Part shown: positions 36,553-46,379 of the stretch, piece after piece
Layout of the letters: the number at the start of each line of letters is the position of its first letter
Position numbering within the stretch: position 1 is the stretch's first letter
Assembly (NCBI GenBank): GCA_022568135.1
Contig: JADFFQ010000004.1
Span: forward strand, 1-64,000
Length of the DNA: 64,000 bases
DNA from: Planctomycetota bacterium
GTDB lineage: Bacteria > Planctomycetota > Phycisphaerae > Phycisphaerales > SM1A02
Direction of reading: 5' to 3'
Notes under the pieces: model-generated
The model's database searches: none
The model's input: the letters and a program-made list of their open reading frames with translations, nothing else
Told to the model about the DNA's origin: nothing
Position numbers and translations under genes: made by a program

Positions 36553-36990
36553 GACGTCCTTCCGTGCTTGCGTTGTACCGTCATTATGATGCCCCGACGG
36601 CCCAAGGCGAGCGGATTCGAGTCAATTTGGGTGATCGCCAGCCAAGATGTTTCAGCACAAAGGTACCCAGATCGCAGAGAAGAGGAAGGAACCACAGATA
36701 CACGCGGATGGACAGGAATGGTTTGTAGGGGATTGAAACACGGAGAGCCACAGAGGACCACGGAGATAAGGGAAGGATCCTGAATCCTCTAGCCCCAAGC
36801 CTCAGGACTCGCGCCGCATCATACCTCGGCGTCGCCGGGCGGATATGGCTCCGACCGGACTGCCGATCACGCCGAGAGGACGGATGACAGGCATCAACTG
36901 CTGATTGCGACAACAAAAATGCAGGTGACTGTCCGAGGTTTCCCTGCGGGCGGCGATCGGCGCAGGTCTCTCCTCGCGCCCAGAGCCAGA
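36553..36990. other. Noncoding repeat-mosaic gap
   Basis: About 440 bases with no convincing gene. It contains fragments of the widespread 'ACCACAGATACACGCGGATG...' and 'CACAGAGGACCACGGAGATAA' type bacterial dispersed repeats (about 36680-36775), a 'GGCTTGGGGCTAGAGG'-type word (minus strand, about 36789-36805) also seen at about 39486, and the second 33-bp repeat copy (36810-36842). Confidence 0.6.
36810..36842 (-). repeat. 33-bp repeat copy 2
   Basis: Perfect duplicate of 36027-36059 in the same orientation. The minus-strand TATGAT (36823-36818) lies about 266 bases upstream of the small basic gene, with other repeat fragments between. Confidence 0.7.
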
Positions 36991-37815
36991 CTACTCGGCT
37001 GGGATGACCGTCAACAGCATACTTACGGTTTCTTCATCTACGATCATGAAGCACTCTATTGATCGCGTTCCAAACACGCTCGAAGTGCGACGAGGAGTCT
37101 GAGGATTCCGTGCCCACGCCCGCATTTGATCGGCCATCCATTGCAGTAATCCTTCGGGATCGTCCATCATCTGGTTCACCCTGAGACAGATCAGTTCGAC
37201 GAGAAGCGCTGCATCGTCGATCGAAACATGTTCCTCCATCAAAACAGGCACGTCGATTTCAAACTTGTGAAGATCGCTGGGTGCACCAACCACTCGGACC
37301 AACGTTCGAGGATAATTCATGCTGTTAGCAAAGTACTCAACTTCTCCGGTTGCGATCGATAATTGTGCTCCACTCCAATACCACCCATCGGTGATGGAAA
37401 ACCGCTGCTCCATATATTCGAGCGACCATCCGAGCCCCTTTGGGAGTTTCGCCGCGGTGGAGTGTGTTGGAAGCTCTCTACTCGGCGCGTCTGCCCGTCG
37501 ATGCGGGGACCGTTCCATGCTCGTCGCCAACCACAGCGCTCCAAAGAGAAGCCCCACGATCACTGTCGCGAAGAACCACCGAGGCTTGCCCTCGATTGAG
37601 ATCAGTGTTGTGCGTTTCGTCTGAGGCCCGTCTGTGCCGGGCTCAGTTTTCTTGACGACCGTTAACAACTCGGTGATGGTGGTGATGCGTGTGGCGAGGA
37701 CACCCCGGATCTTCGCCAGCGTGGCCGCATCGCGCTCATCTGGCGCGTCGACTTCGATTGGTGGCGCCGGTTTGCCTGTGTTCGCATCGACGCCTTCTAT
37801 TCGATATCGCAACAC
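36991..37815 (-). CDS. Hypothetical membrane-anchored protein
   Basis: About 274 residues. The N-terminal segment VLRYRIEGVDANTGKPAPP followed by EVDAPDERDAATLAKIRGVL resembles the small 'xGxxxxxxIxAxDxxxAxxxxxxxG' module at the start of some secretion GspF-like and planctomycete proteins. One TM follows (WFFATVIVGLLFGALWLATS), then an extracytoplasmic domain of about 170 residues with no known motif. The frame is open to 37920, but the extra part looks non-coding. GTG at 37815 has GGGAGA just upstream. Codon usage is less GC-biased than in its neighbours. Function unknown. Confidence 0.65.
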   Translation of the reverse strand: MLRYRIEGVDANTGKPAPPIEVDAPDERDAATLAKIRGVLATRITTITELLTVVKKTEPGTDGPQTKRTTLISIEGKPRWFFATVIVGLLFGALWLATSMERSPHRRADAPSRELPTHSTAAKLPKGLGWSLEYMEQRFSITDGWYWSGAQLSIATGEVEYFANSMNYPRTLVRVVGAPSDLHKFEIDVPVLMEEHVSIDDAALLVELICLRVNQMMDDPEGLLQWMADQMRAWARNPQTPRRTSSVFGTRSIECFMIVDEETVSMLLTVIPAE

Positions 37816-37920
37816 CGATCTCCCGCGCCCATCCGTGGCGCTGTTCACCGTCTGTGTGAGGGTATTCGTGAATTCCCCGCCTCGCCTCTTCCTGGCGGGC
37901 CGAGGGGGGAAAAGCCCCAA

Positions 37921-37943
37921 CCGCGACCGGCGGTCGCGGCTTT
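37921..37943. repeat. Extragenic palindrome CCGCGACC-N3-GGTCGCGG, copy 2
   Basis: Stem CCGCGACC / GGTCGCGG with loop GGC, followed by CTTT, in reverse orientation relative to the copies at 10921 and 50351. It lies between two minus-strand genes, 16 bases downstream of the 37959-38303 stop. Flanked by a second GC stem (AAAAGCCCC). Confidence 0.75.
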
Positions 37944-37958
37944 ACAGCCGGTGCTGTG

Positions 37959-38303
37959 TCAATCGTCGTCAAAGTCCATTCCTTGCCAGAGGGCGGCGCG
38001 GAGGCCGGGTTTGGGAAGTGGTCCGTCGCGAGCCATGATGCGCTCCAGGGCTTTGAAGGCTTCGTCGCCGTGTATGCCGGGGCGGTGCGGGCCGATGCAC
38101 CTGTTGCGGGATTCGTAGGTCCTGTCCAGCGTATTCAAGCTCACCTCAAAGCCGGCCTGGTCGATACCGCGGGGATCGGACAGTTTGGGCCAGGACGCGG
38201 GCGTGGCGGGGAGGCTCAGTTTGCGGGCGACGGCCACCGCATCCTGGAGGCGCAGCGCCTCGATCCTCCTCAGGGCATTTCGTCTATTCCGCTCGGCGGG
38301 CAT
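37959..38303 (-). CDS. Small hypothetical protein
   Basis: 114 residues, Arg-rich N-terminus (MPAERNRRNALRRIEAL), central LSLPATPASWPKLSDPRGID, and C-terminal helix DEAFKALERIMARDGPLPKP, ending in the acidic tail GMDFDDD. No TM or signal. ATG at 38303 has GGAGG four bases upstream, the main reason to accept it. I do not recognise a family. It is divergent from the moxR gene. Confidence 0.5.
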   Translation of the reverse strand: MPAERNRRNALRRIEALRLQDAVAVARKLSLPATPASWPKLSDPRGIDQAGFEVSLNTLDRTYESRNRCIGPHRPGIHGDEAFKALERIMARDGPLPKPGLRAALWQGMDFDDD

Positions 38304-38456
38304 GGCGCCTCCATAGATGGGCCAACGGTCGCGGCGGCGCGCGGGGTCGTGACCGCGCGGCGCGGATCGTGCTGGCCACGTACTCGTTGGACGTGTCGTG
38401 GGCCCATTGCGTTTGGATCGTTGCTATGCTGATTCGCCCGAATCCAGGAGCCCGCC

Positions 38457-39473
<1,017 letters not shown>

Positions 39474-39524
39474 AGGAAACGCTTGAGGCTTGGGGCTCGA
39501 GAGCTGAGGCTTGAGATTGCGCTC

Positions 39525-40187
39525 ATGTTGACAGAAAAATCGCTTGCGGAGCTACCTAAGCGGGGCGTAGGCGTTTTCGAATCGACTGATCGCCATTATT
39601 CAGGCGAGCTCGATGAGGGGCAGCTGACAGTACTCTTGACTGCAGTTGCGGCGTCGCATGATCTGGAGGGCGACGGCAGATCGTGCATTCTCCTGGGCCT
39701 CGGAGGTCAACCCAAGTCAGTGTACGAGCGGGTGAAGTCGACCGACGGCGTTCGCATCGTGTGGGACGGCCCATTCATGCCGATTCCGTTCTATCCACTC
39801 CTCTTGATCGCAGCCGCGCACGGAGGGCTGGTTCTTGTAGAAGATCGAGCAGCGCTTGTCGATGCAGTCATCGCCCTTTCCGAGCAAGCAATGCTTGAAC
39901 TGTACTCGGCACCGTTACCTCCGTTGGCCAAGATCAAGAGGTGCTTCAAGTGGGACGGTCGGCTTGGCCGATCCCGCACTGGTAGGCTCATCGCCGCTGA
40001 TCCGGCGTACTTCTGTCTCGGTGCGGAATACGGAAGTCATGATGCGCCGGAGGGGTATTGTGTGTGGTGCTCCTTCGGGCCTGATTGCCCGGACAGCCTT
40101 CGAGATGTGATCCAGCCGTTCCTGGCTACGGGTGGGCTGGGCGAAACCGGTGGCGAAGACACCGCAGCTGGCGATAATCCGGTGTGA
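39525..40187 (+). CDS. Hypothetical protein between MoxR and BatA genes
   Basis: About 220 residues, soluble. Features are a FMPIPFYPLLLIAAAHGGL hydrophobic patch, AKIKRCFKWDGRLGRSRTGR, and a Cys-containing C-terminal part (PEGYCVWCSFGPDCPDS). I do not recognise it; it is not DUF58. The open frame starts at 39483, but 39483-39518 is a copy of a dispersed 'GAGGCTTGGGGCT' repeat, so ATG at 39525 is preferred. Its last codons overlap the GTG of the next gene (ATCCGGTGTGA), indicating translational coupling. The base composition is less GC-rich than moxR, so insertion into a moxR-bat operon is possible. Confidence 0.65.
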   Translation: MLTEKSLAELPKRGVGVFESTDRHYSGELDEGQLTVLLTAVAASHDLEGDGRSCILLGLGGQPKSVYERVKSTDGVRIVWDGPFMPIPFYPLLLIAAAHGGLVLVEDRAALVDAVIALSEQAMLELYSAPLPPLAKIKRCFKWDGRLGRSRTGRLIAADPAYFCLGAEYGSHDAPEGYCVWCSFGPDCPDSLRDVIQPFLATGGLGETGGEDTAAGDNPV

Positions 40188-42130
40188 GCTTTCTGAGTCC
40201 CTGGCCGGCGTTGGTTGCGGCGGCGGTGGCCGTGCCGCTGTTGCTGTTGCTGTATTTCCTGAAGCTTCGCCGACGGTCAATGCGCATCGCCAGCACGATG
40301 CTGTGGCCCAGATCGGCCGAGGACCTTCAAGCGAACGTGCCGTTTCAGCGGCTGCGGTGGTCACTGCTCATGCTGCTGCAACTGCTGGTGGTGGCGACGC
40401 TGCTGGCGGCGCTGGCCCGGCCGGTCGTGCAAACCGGCCGATCGCCTTGGGCACGGGTGATCCTGCTGATCGACCGCAGCGCGTCGATGAACGCCCGCGA
40501 TGCTGCGGGGCACAGCCGTCTGGATGCCGCCAAGGCCGCAGCCGAACAACTCGTGCAGCGGCTCGGCCGGCGCCGCGAACCGGGTGAGTTGATGGTGGTC
40601 GCGTTCGGATCATCACCGCAGGTGTACAGCGGGTTTGAATCGAATCGCCAAATCCTTCTGGACGCGATCGACTCGATCGGCCCGACGGATGAGCAGGCGA
40701 ACCTGGACGCCGCATTGGCCCTGGCCGGCGCATTCGCCAGCCGCGACGAGACGGTCGATCAACCGCCTCCGGAGGTCGTGCTGATTTCCGACGGGGGGGT
40801 CGGGGAACCGATCCAGGCGAGCGGATTCTCGCTGCAAGCCGGCGATCTGCGCTTCATCGGCGTCGGGCCGGAGCCGAACGAGGCGGTGGACAACGTGGGC
40901 ATCGCCACGTTCAGCGCCCGGCGGGACTACCAGGACCCGGGCAAGGTGCTCGTGTTCGCGCGACTGGTCAACGCGGGACCGCAGCCGATCGACACGACCT
41001 TCACGCTGCGGCTGGACGGGCAGCCGGTGGGGGTCAAGTCGGTGCGGGTTCCGGCGGCGAGTGATCGCGGCCTGGGAGAGACTTCCATCACATACACGCT
41101 GGATCTGAGCGGCCCAGCGGTGCTGATGCTATCGGGCAACCGCCGCGATGACTTGCCCGGCGACGACACGGCAGCGCTGGTGCTCAGACCGCCGGCCGCG
41201 CCGAGGATCGCACTTGTGCATCCCGGTGACGATCCTGATCCATTCTTGCACGGCCTGGTCGAGGCGCTGCAGCCGCAACGGCTGGTCGTGCTGCCATCTC
41301 AACCGTCCAATGGGGACGACGAAGCGCTGCGGTGGTCGTCGGACGAATTCGATCTGGTGATCTTCGATCGGGTGTCGCCGCGTCGCTGGCCGAGCATTGC
41401 CACCTTGAGCTTCGGCGCCGCACCGGTGGGAATCGGCCGGAGCCCGCCCAGCGACCCAGGCGGCCGGCGCATCCTCAGTTGGGACCGCCAACACCCGGTC
41501 ATGCGGCACGTGTCACTCGACAGGCTGGTCTATGCGGACTTTGGCGGCTACGACCTGCCCCAGGACGCGACGCCGCTCGCCTGGGGGCCTGACGAACCCG
41601 TGATCGCCGTCGTGCGCCGGCGCGGGGCGCGGCACGTGCTCGTGGGCTTCGCCTTGCAGCAGAGTAACTGGCCGATGCACGTGAGCATCACCGTGTTCAT
41701 GCAAAACGTGCTGGACTATCTGACTCTAGGCGGCGAGGGCCTCGACTCCGTTGGCCTGGCAGCGCAGCCGGGCCGGCCGATCACCGTTCGCCGCCTGCCT
41801 GAGGCGAGGCAACTGTCAATCGAAGGCCCGATCAACGCGACGGTCGAGGTCGATGCGGAACCTGAGGTGACGCTGCCGAATTTTCGACGGGTCGGCTTGT
41901 ATCGAGTGCGGGGTGCTGCGCCGCCAATGGATCGAATCGCCGTGAACATGTCCAGCGACATCGAATCGGACATACGCCCCCGACGGTCGCTGGTCGTGAA
42001 CGCCCAGGTGACGCAAGCCTCCACGGCCGGTGCCGTCGCGCCGTTGGAGCTCTGGCCGTGGCTGGTGGCTGCAGCGATCGGCCTGCTCGTCATCGAGTGG
42101 ATCGTCTACTGTAGGCGGATACGAGGCTGA
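40184..42130 (+). CDS. BatA-like membrane protein with von Willebrand A domain
   Basis: 648 residues. The N-terminal BatA domain has two TM helices (PALVAAAVAVPLLLLLYFLK; LLMLLQLLVVATLLAALARP). The VWA domain has the MIDAS motif LIDRSASMNARD, followed by a long extracytoplasmic beta-rich region and a C-terminal TM (LWPWLVAAAIGLLVIEWIVY). This matches planctomycete 'VWA/BatA N-terminal' proteins, which work with MoxR ATPases, probably in envelope stress or metal/cofactor insertion. GTG start at 40184 overlaps the preceding stop by four bases. Confidence 0.85.
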   Translation: MSFLSPWPALVAAAVAVPLLLLLYFLKLRRRSMRIASTMLWPRSAEDLQANVPFQRLRWSLLMLLQLLVVATLLAALARPVVQTGRSPWARVILLIDRSASMNARDAAGHSRLDAAKAAAEQLVQRLGRRREPGELMVVAFGSSPQVYSGFESNRQILLDAIDSIGPTDEQANLDAALALAGAFASRDETVDQPPPEVVLISDGGVGEPIQASGFSLQAGDLRFIGVGPEPNEAVDNVGIATFSARRDYQDPGKVLVFARLVNAGPQPIDTTFTLRLDGQPVGVKSVRVPAASDRGLGETSITYTLDLSGPAVLMLSGNRRDDLPGDDTAALVLRPPAAPRIALVHPGDDPDPFLHGLVEALQPQRLVVLPSQPSNGDDEALRWSSDEFDLVIFDRVSPRRWPSIATLSFGAAPVGIGRSPPSDPGGRRILSWDRQHPVMRHVSLDRLVYADFGGYDLPQDATPLAWGPDEPVIAVVRRRGARHVLVGFALQQSNWPMHVSITVFMQNVLDYLTLGGEGLDSVGLAAQPGRPITVRRLPEARQLSIEGPINATVEVDAEPEVTLPNFRRVGLYRVRGAAPPMDRIAVNMSSDIESDIRPRRSLVVNAQVTQASTAGAVAPLELWPWLVAAAIGLLVIEWIVYCRRIRG

Positions 42131-42216
42131 TGCGCCGACGCGGGGCGCCGACGCAGGCCAGCGGGCAAAAGTGATTGCCTCCCGCGGGCCCAACCGATGA
42201 CACCAGGAATCCCGTC

Positions 42217-43167
42217 GTGAGCACGACCCACCGAATCAACGCACTGGCTCTCGCCGCAGCGCTGGCGGCGGCCTTGGTCACTGCCGACGCCGGCCTGGCC
42301 GAATCTCGCGCCCAAGAACAGGACGCCACGCAGCCCCAACGCGAAATAACATTCTCGCTGCCCAGCGGCTATGAACTCCGGTTCGATACCAACATTGACG
42401 GCGGCGGAACGATCGGCGTGTCAAGGTTTCACTTCGGCCTCGACGCCGAGACCGAGCTTGATCAGGACTTGAATCTGACGTTGAGCTTCCGATACGCGCT
42501 CGACCAATACGACTTCACCGGGGCGACGCGATTGGGCGGCGTGAGGCCGTGGGAGGATATCCACACGTTGGGATTCGCAGCCATGTTTCGATGGACCGTC
42601 AGAAGCGATTGGTTCATCTCCAGCGGGCCCGTCGTTCAGTTCTCGCGCGAAGCAGGCGCCGACTGGGACGATTCGCTCATCGGCGGCGCGGTGGTCAGCG
42701 CGACCCATGTGGTCAACGATCGCCTCATGGTCGGCGGCGGCTTCGGCATCGTCAGCCAGATCGAGGACGATGCCAGGGTGGTTCCGATCATCGTGCTCAA
42801 CTGGCAGCTCAAGGAGAAGCTGCGCCTCAGCACGCAGGGCGGCGCGGGGGCAAGCGGCGGTACCAGCCTGGAGCTCATCTACGACCTCGGCCACGGATGG
42901 GAGGCCGCGCTGGGCGGGCGGTATGACTTCCGCCGGTTTCGTCTTGACAACACCGGCGTCGCGCCCGGCGGAGTCGGCGAAGAAACGAGCCTGCCGTTCT
43001 GGGTCCGCCTATCGCATCGGATCAATGACAACTTCAGCGTCGATATGTACGGCGGGCTAACGGCCGGGGGAAGCCTGGAGCTCCAAGACCGCAACGGCAC
43101 CGGCATCGGCAGCGAGAACTTCGACCCCGCCGGCTTCCTCGGCCTGACGGTGAAGATTCGGTTCTGA
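42217..43167 (+). CDS. Outer-membrane beta-barrel-like protein (DUF6268-like)
   Basis: 316 residues. The signal peptide ends near AALVTADAGLAESRA. The mature part shows alternating hydrophobic/polar strands with aromatic girdles and ends LGLTVKIRF, with the terminal Phe typical of BAM substrates. The strand pattern (GSEYRF-like turns, FHFGLDAETELD, WTVRSDWFISSGPVVQF) fits a barrel of about 12 strands. The frame opens at 42175, but GTG at 42217 has AGGAA seven bases upstream. It could be a porin-like or structural protein; a specific role is not shown. Confidence 0.72.
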   Translation: MSTTHRINALALAAALAAALVTADAGLAESRAQEQDATQPQREITFSLPSGYELRFDTNIDGGGTIGVSRFHFGLDAETELDQDLNLTLSFRYALDQYDFTGATRLGGVRPWEDIHTLGFAAMFRWTVRSDWFISSGPVVQFSREAGADWDDSLIGGAVVSATHVVNDRLMVGGGFGIVSQIEDDARVVPIIVLNWQLKEKLRLSTQGGAGASGGTSLELIYDLGHGWEAALGGRYDFRRFRLDNTGVAPGGVGEETSLPFWVRLSHRINDNFSVDMYGGLTAGGSLELQDRNGTGIGSENFDPAGFLGLTVKIRF

Positions 43168-43415
43168 CATTGAAGGTTCATCAAGTCGGGGCCCGCCCTC
43201 CAAGCAGAGCGGTGAGGTGTCATATTCCATGACGGTTTCAGCGATGGCCGAGCGAGTCAAGCAGACTCCGGCCAATTGAGGTTCTGTACGCCATGTATAA
43301 CCTGTGAAGTAAGAGACAGTGGCCGGAGTAGTCTGACACCAGTTTCGGACCAATGTGACGGCAGGAGTGTGATCGTCCAAACATGATGTCAACCAGACTT
43401 TCCGAGGCTGATTCG

Positions 43416-44078
43416 ATGCAAACGGTGTACGTCTTCATTGACGAATCAGGCAATTTCGACTTCAGCCCGAAGGGGTCACGCTATCTCCTTTTCACGGCGG
43501 TTTCTGCGCAGCGTCCGTTCCTGCTCGACGCAGCCCTGACGGAACTCAGATTCGATCTGCTTGAACAGGGGCATGACATTGAATGCTTCCATGCCTCTGA
43601 AGATCTCCAGCTGATCCGTGATGCCGTGTTCGGCGTAATCCAAAAGGGCTTGAAGCACTTTCGAGTTGACTCGGTGATTGTCGAAAAGGCGAAAGCCAAT
43701 CCGGTCATTCGGCCACCTGAGAAGTTCTACCCGATGATGCTCGGATACTTGCTGAAATATGTGATCGGTGGATTTGACCTCTCCAAGGTCAAAGAGGTGA
43801 TCGCCATAACCGATACGCTTCCCGTTCAGCGAAAGCGACAGATCATCAGAGGCGCAATCAAACCGAAGCTGGCCGCGATGCTTCCAGAGACCGCCAAGTA
43901 TCGCGTGCTACACCATGCGTCCAAGTCGTGTTGCGGTCTCCAGATCGTAGACTACGTGAACTGGGCAATTCAACGGAAGTGGGGCACTCAACAGGATCAC
44001 CGGAGCTACAATCTGATTCGAGAATCGATCGTCAGCGAGTTCGACATCTTCCGTTTTGGCGATACGGTCCACTACTAA
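43416..44078 (+). CDS. DUF3800 domain protein
   Basis: 220 residues with the DUF3800 hallmark MQTVYVFIDESGNFDFSPKG, followed by YLLFTAVSAQRP. Conserved later parts are the DSVIVEKAKA strand and SCCGLQIVDYVNWAIQRKW. The fold is RNase H-like, with catalytic-type Asp9/Glu10 and Asp in LQIVDYV, so nuclease activity is plausible but undemonstrated. DUF3800 genes are often in accessory islands, sometimes in phage-defence loci. GC is visibly lower than its neighbours, and a transposase remnant lies downstream, both suggesting acquisition. Upstream ATGs at 43383/43386 are possible starts. Confidence 0.85.
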   Translation: MQTVYVFIDESGNFDFSPKGSRYLLFTAVSAQRPFLLDAALTELRFDLLEQGHDIECFHASEDLQLIRDAVFGVIQKGLKHFRVDSVIVEKAKANPVIRPPEKFYPMMLGYLLKYVIGGFDLSKVKEVIAITDTLPVQRKRQIIRGAIKPKLAAMLPETAKYRVLHHASKSCCGLQIVDYVNWAIQRKWGTQQDHRSYNLIRESIVSEFDIFRFGDTVHY

Positions 44079-44119
44079 AAAGCGACCGCCCCACCTATCC
44101 GATCTCGGGGAGAGAGGGG

Positions 44120-44137
44120 AAGAACCCGAGGGTTCTT
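44120..44137. terminator. Hairpin after the DUF3800 gene
   Basis: AAGAACCC-GA-GGGTTCTT: a perfect eight-base stem with minimal loop, 42 bases after the stop. No T run on the plus strand. Probably a terminator or mRNA 3' end. Confidence 0.45.
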
Positions 44138-44316
44138 GTTGGCAGGGCGGGACGTTTCGGAAGGGGATTGACTAACCGTTTGTAGCAGCACGCCACCCTT
44201 CCATCAGACGTGCCGCTGTACTTCAGTATCGGTCATGGCCGCGGGGAAGTCAAGGTCTACCCTATCAAAATCCTAATTTTCTGCCCACACGTGCGTCGTA
44301 TGGCCCATGGCAAGCG

Positions 44317-44461
44317 ATGGCTTCCTTCATCAGCGTCACAAAGCTGCTTGTAGATACGGGCGCCGTCTGCCATGACTACCACGATGAGCACGTCCGCGGC
44401 CTTCAAGCCGAGCGGATTCAGTGTGACGAGATGTGGGGCTTCTGCTTCGTCACGAATAGTC
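44317..44461 (+). pseudogene. Remnant of an IS1-like transposase
   Basis: The frame reads MASFISVTKLLVDTGAVCHD, then YHDEHVRGLQAERIQCDEMW and GFCFVTNSH. This matches the segment of IS1/InsB-like transposases where the HTH ('GVS..TVtKLLvD.G') is followed by 'YHd..VR.l...riQcDEiWsF', including the first catalytic Asp. Everything before and after is missing; downstream it abuts the end of the 44460-46379 gene. Inactive. I see no terminal inverted repeats. Confidence 0.75.
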
Positions 44462-46379
44462 ACGGTGGCGGCAGCGCGTCCCAGGCGGTGAGGTCGATGG
44501 CTGCCCGGCCGGGGTCAAGCGGCCGCCAGGGGACCGCCGCGTTGCGTACGGTCTCCGCGGCGTCGCCGTCGCCATGCGTCCGCACCAAGCCGATGAGCGT
44601 GGGCCCACCCTGCGACATTCCCGCCAGCCAGCGATCCGGCAGCACGATTCGGCAGAACCAGCGGTCCGGCAACGATCGACGATGAATCTCCAGCGTACCG
44701 TCATCGCTGCCTCGGAAGAGACGGTGCCGGCTGCTCTCGGGCACGGTCAGGGCGATGGACGGTCCGCCGGCCGAGGATTCCGGTCCAACCAGCAGCGTCA
44801 CCGCCTCGATGCCCCGGGTGTCTCGAAAGCTCCCACGGGCAAACAGATCGCCCTGCTGGGCTGCGTGGGCGGAATGGGCGGGGCGCAAGCATTCCAGGAA
44901 GACCTCCCATCGCCCATTGAGCTTGCGGAGATGCGACATCGTGGAGCGGGCGGCCGCGACCGGCTGACGCCGGCGGGACTGCACCTCCCAAAGCGTCAGG
45001 GGCGGTCGCAGCGGGGCCAGGAACACCCCGGGAGGAACGGCGCGGAGCACATCACGATCAAAGGTCACCCCTTGGCGTTGACCTGCCCACTCCACCAGCA
45101 GGATCGGCCGTGCGGTGCCCGCGTGCTCCAGTCGTTCCCCCGCTGCGGGCCCGAGAGAGTTGGTGGGACGATCGACCGACACGCGCGTAAGCACGCCCGG
45201 CTCCAACTGCACGGCCACAGGGATGTCGTGGGCATCGAGCCATCTGAACTTGGCGACGATCTGCCGGTATGTCGGGTTCGCGATCGCCAACGTGACCTGG
45301 TCATGGGTTGCGGGCTCCGGCCAGAGCAACAGCAATGGTCTCGCATCGGCCCAGGCCAGTGCAGCCTCCATAACTGCCCGATCCGGCCGATTGAAATCCA
45401 GCAGAAGGGCCAGCAGCGAGCCGACGACGACCGGGTCGGCCACCCATGCGGCGAACGACTGCTGCTGATCAAGGCAGGTCTGGGTGAGCAGGTCGCTGCA
45501 CTGTGCCGCCACGCCGGGACTCAAGGCCGCCAACCTTGCGAAACCGACGCGCCACAGGCCGGCGTAGTGCTCCGCCACCAGAGAGGCCACATCACCGTAG
45601 GCTTGCGGCGACGGGGGATTCATGCTCAGGCGTTCCGCAATCAACACCCACCGCCAATACTCAAACGGCGAGCGCGGATCGGGACGATCGGGCTCCTGGA
45701 GCAGCTGCAGCGGTGCCGCGCTGGGCGCCTGGCCCGCTGGAGGCCTGGAACGACGCGGATGATCATGCCACTGTGGGCGCAAGGTCTGCCGGCCCAGGTG
45801 CAGCCGCCCGTCACCATCCGGCGGCAGCCTTGCCAGGAGATACGGGGCCCCCACGCCGTCAGCGGAAGTATCATCGGTCAGCTCAATCCGCCGCACGGCG
45901 AGCCCGCGCGGATCATCTGTCCAGTGACGGTTGATCGTCGGCGGCGCTGGGTGGATCCACGCCACGACGGCGTCGATCCGCCGGCCGTGCGCCGGCCGAA
46001 GCGTCAAACTTTTCGGCCAGCTGTCGCCGGCGCGGTCAGCCCCAAGCGGAACCATCAGCACCCCGCCCCGGACCGCGATCGGCGCGGTCACGAGTGAATG
46101 CACTCCTTGTACGGCCTCCGCCCCAGCAACAGCCGGGGCAAAGACCATGAGCAACGAAGTAACCCCAACGGCGAAGGTCCCGAGCGGGGATGATGCGCTG
46201 TAGCGAGCCGCCGCGTCCACGCGCTGCGGCGAGCCGCCGCGTCCACGCGAGCGGCCTTCTTCCGAACGGCGACCGACGTACGGCTCACCGTACCGATCGC
46301 CCTCGCATTTCGTGGGCGACCGCTGGCGAGGACGCCGCGGCTCGCCGGCTGCGCGAGCGCTGAGCACGTGCCCGCTCAT
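44460..46379 (-). CDS. Large hypothetical secreted protein
   Basis: 639 residues from ATG at 46379, which overlaps the gmk stop (ATGA). The first about 65 residues are Arg/Gly/Ser-rich and encoded by repetitive DNA. A signal-peptide-like segment follows (FAVGVTSLLMVFAPAVAGAEA). GTG at about 46222 (VDAAARYSAS) is therefore an alternative start that would give a normal signal peptide. The mature part has no domain I recognise; it is Trp/Pro/Arg-rich with strands such as GRIALTVPES-like and RWFCRIVLPDRW repeated sub-patterns near the end. Probably envelope-associated. The 3' end touches the transposase remnant. Confidence 0.65.
   Translation of the reverse strand: MSGHVLSARAAGEPRRPRQRSPTKCEGDRYGEPYVGRRSEEGRSRGRGGSPQRVDAAARYSASSPLGTFAVGVTSLLMVFAPAVAGAEAVQGVHSLVTAPIAVRGGVLMVPLGADRAGDSWPKSLTLRPAHGRRIDAVVAWIHPAPPTINRHWTDDPRGLAVRRIELTDDTSADGVGAPYLLARLPPDGDGRLHLGRQTLRPQWHDHPRRSRPPAGQAPSAAPLQLLQEPDRPDPRSPFEYWRWVLIAERLSMNPPSPQAYGDVASLVAEHYAGLWRVGFARLAALSPGVAAQCSDLLTQTCLDQQQSFAAWVADPVVVGSLLALLLDFNRPDRAVMEAALAWADARPLLLLWPEPATHDQVTLAIANPTYRQIVAKFRWLDAHDIPVAVQLEPGVLTRVSVDRPTNSLGPAAGERLEHAGTARPILLVEWAGQRQGVTFDRDVLRAVPPGVFLAPLRPPLTLWEVQSRRRQPVAAARSTMSHLRKLNGRWEVFLECLRPAHSAHAAQQGDLFARGSFRDTRGIEAVTLLVGPESSAGGPSIALTVPESSRHRLFRGSDDGTLEIHRRSLPDRWFCRIVLPDRWLAGMSQGGPTLIGLVRTHGDGDAAETVRNAAVPWRPLDPGRAAIDLTAWDALPPP
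46203..46249. repeat. Tandem pair of a 21-bp word (period 26)
   Basis: GCGAGCCGCCGCGTCCACGC plus G occurs at 46203-46223 and again at 46229-46249; a near-perfect inverted copy of its first 16 bases lies near 46337-46352. The period of 26 is not a multiple of three, so the repeat is at the DNA level, in the 5' part of the secreted-protein frame. Confidence 0.75.

Noticed and set aside
43276-43301. TTGAGG ... TATAAC as a promoter for the DUF3800 gene
   Set aside because: The spacer is only 14 bases.
44574-46097. 507-codon plus-strand frame opposite the secreted-protein gene
   Set aside because: Longest shadow in the window, but Arg/Pro/Gln-rich with no domain, no ribosome-binding site. The minus-strand frame has a signal peptide and a coupled start with gmk.
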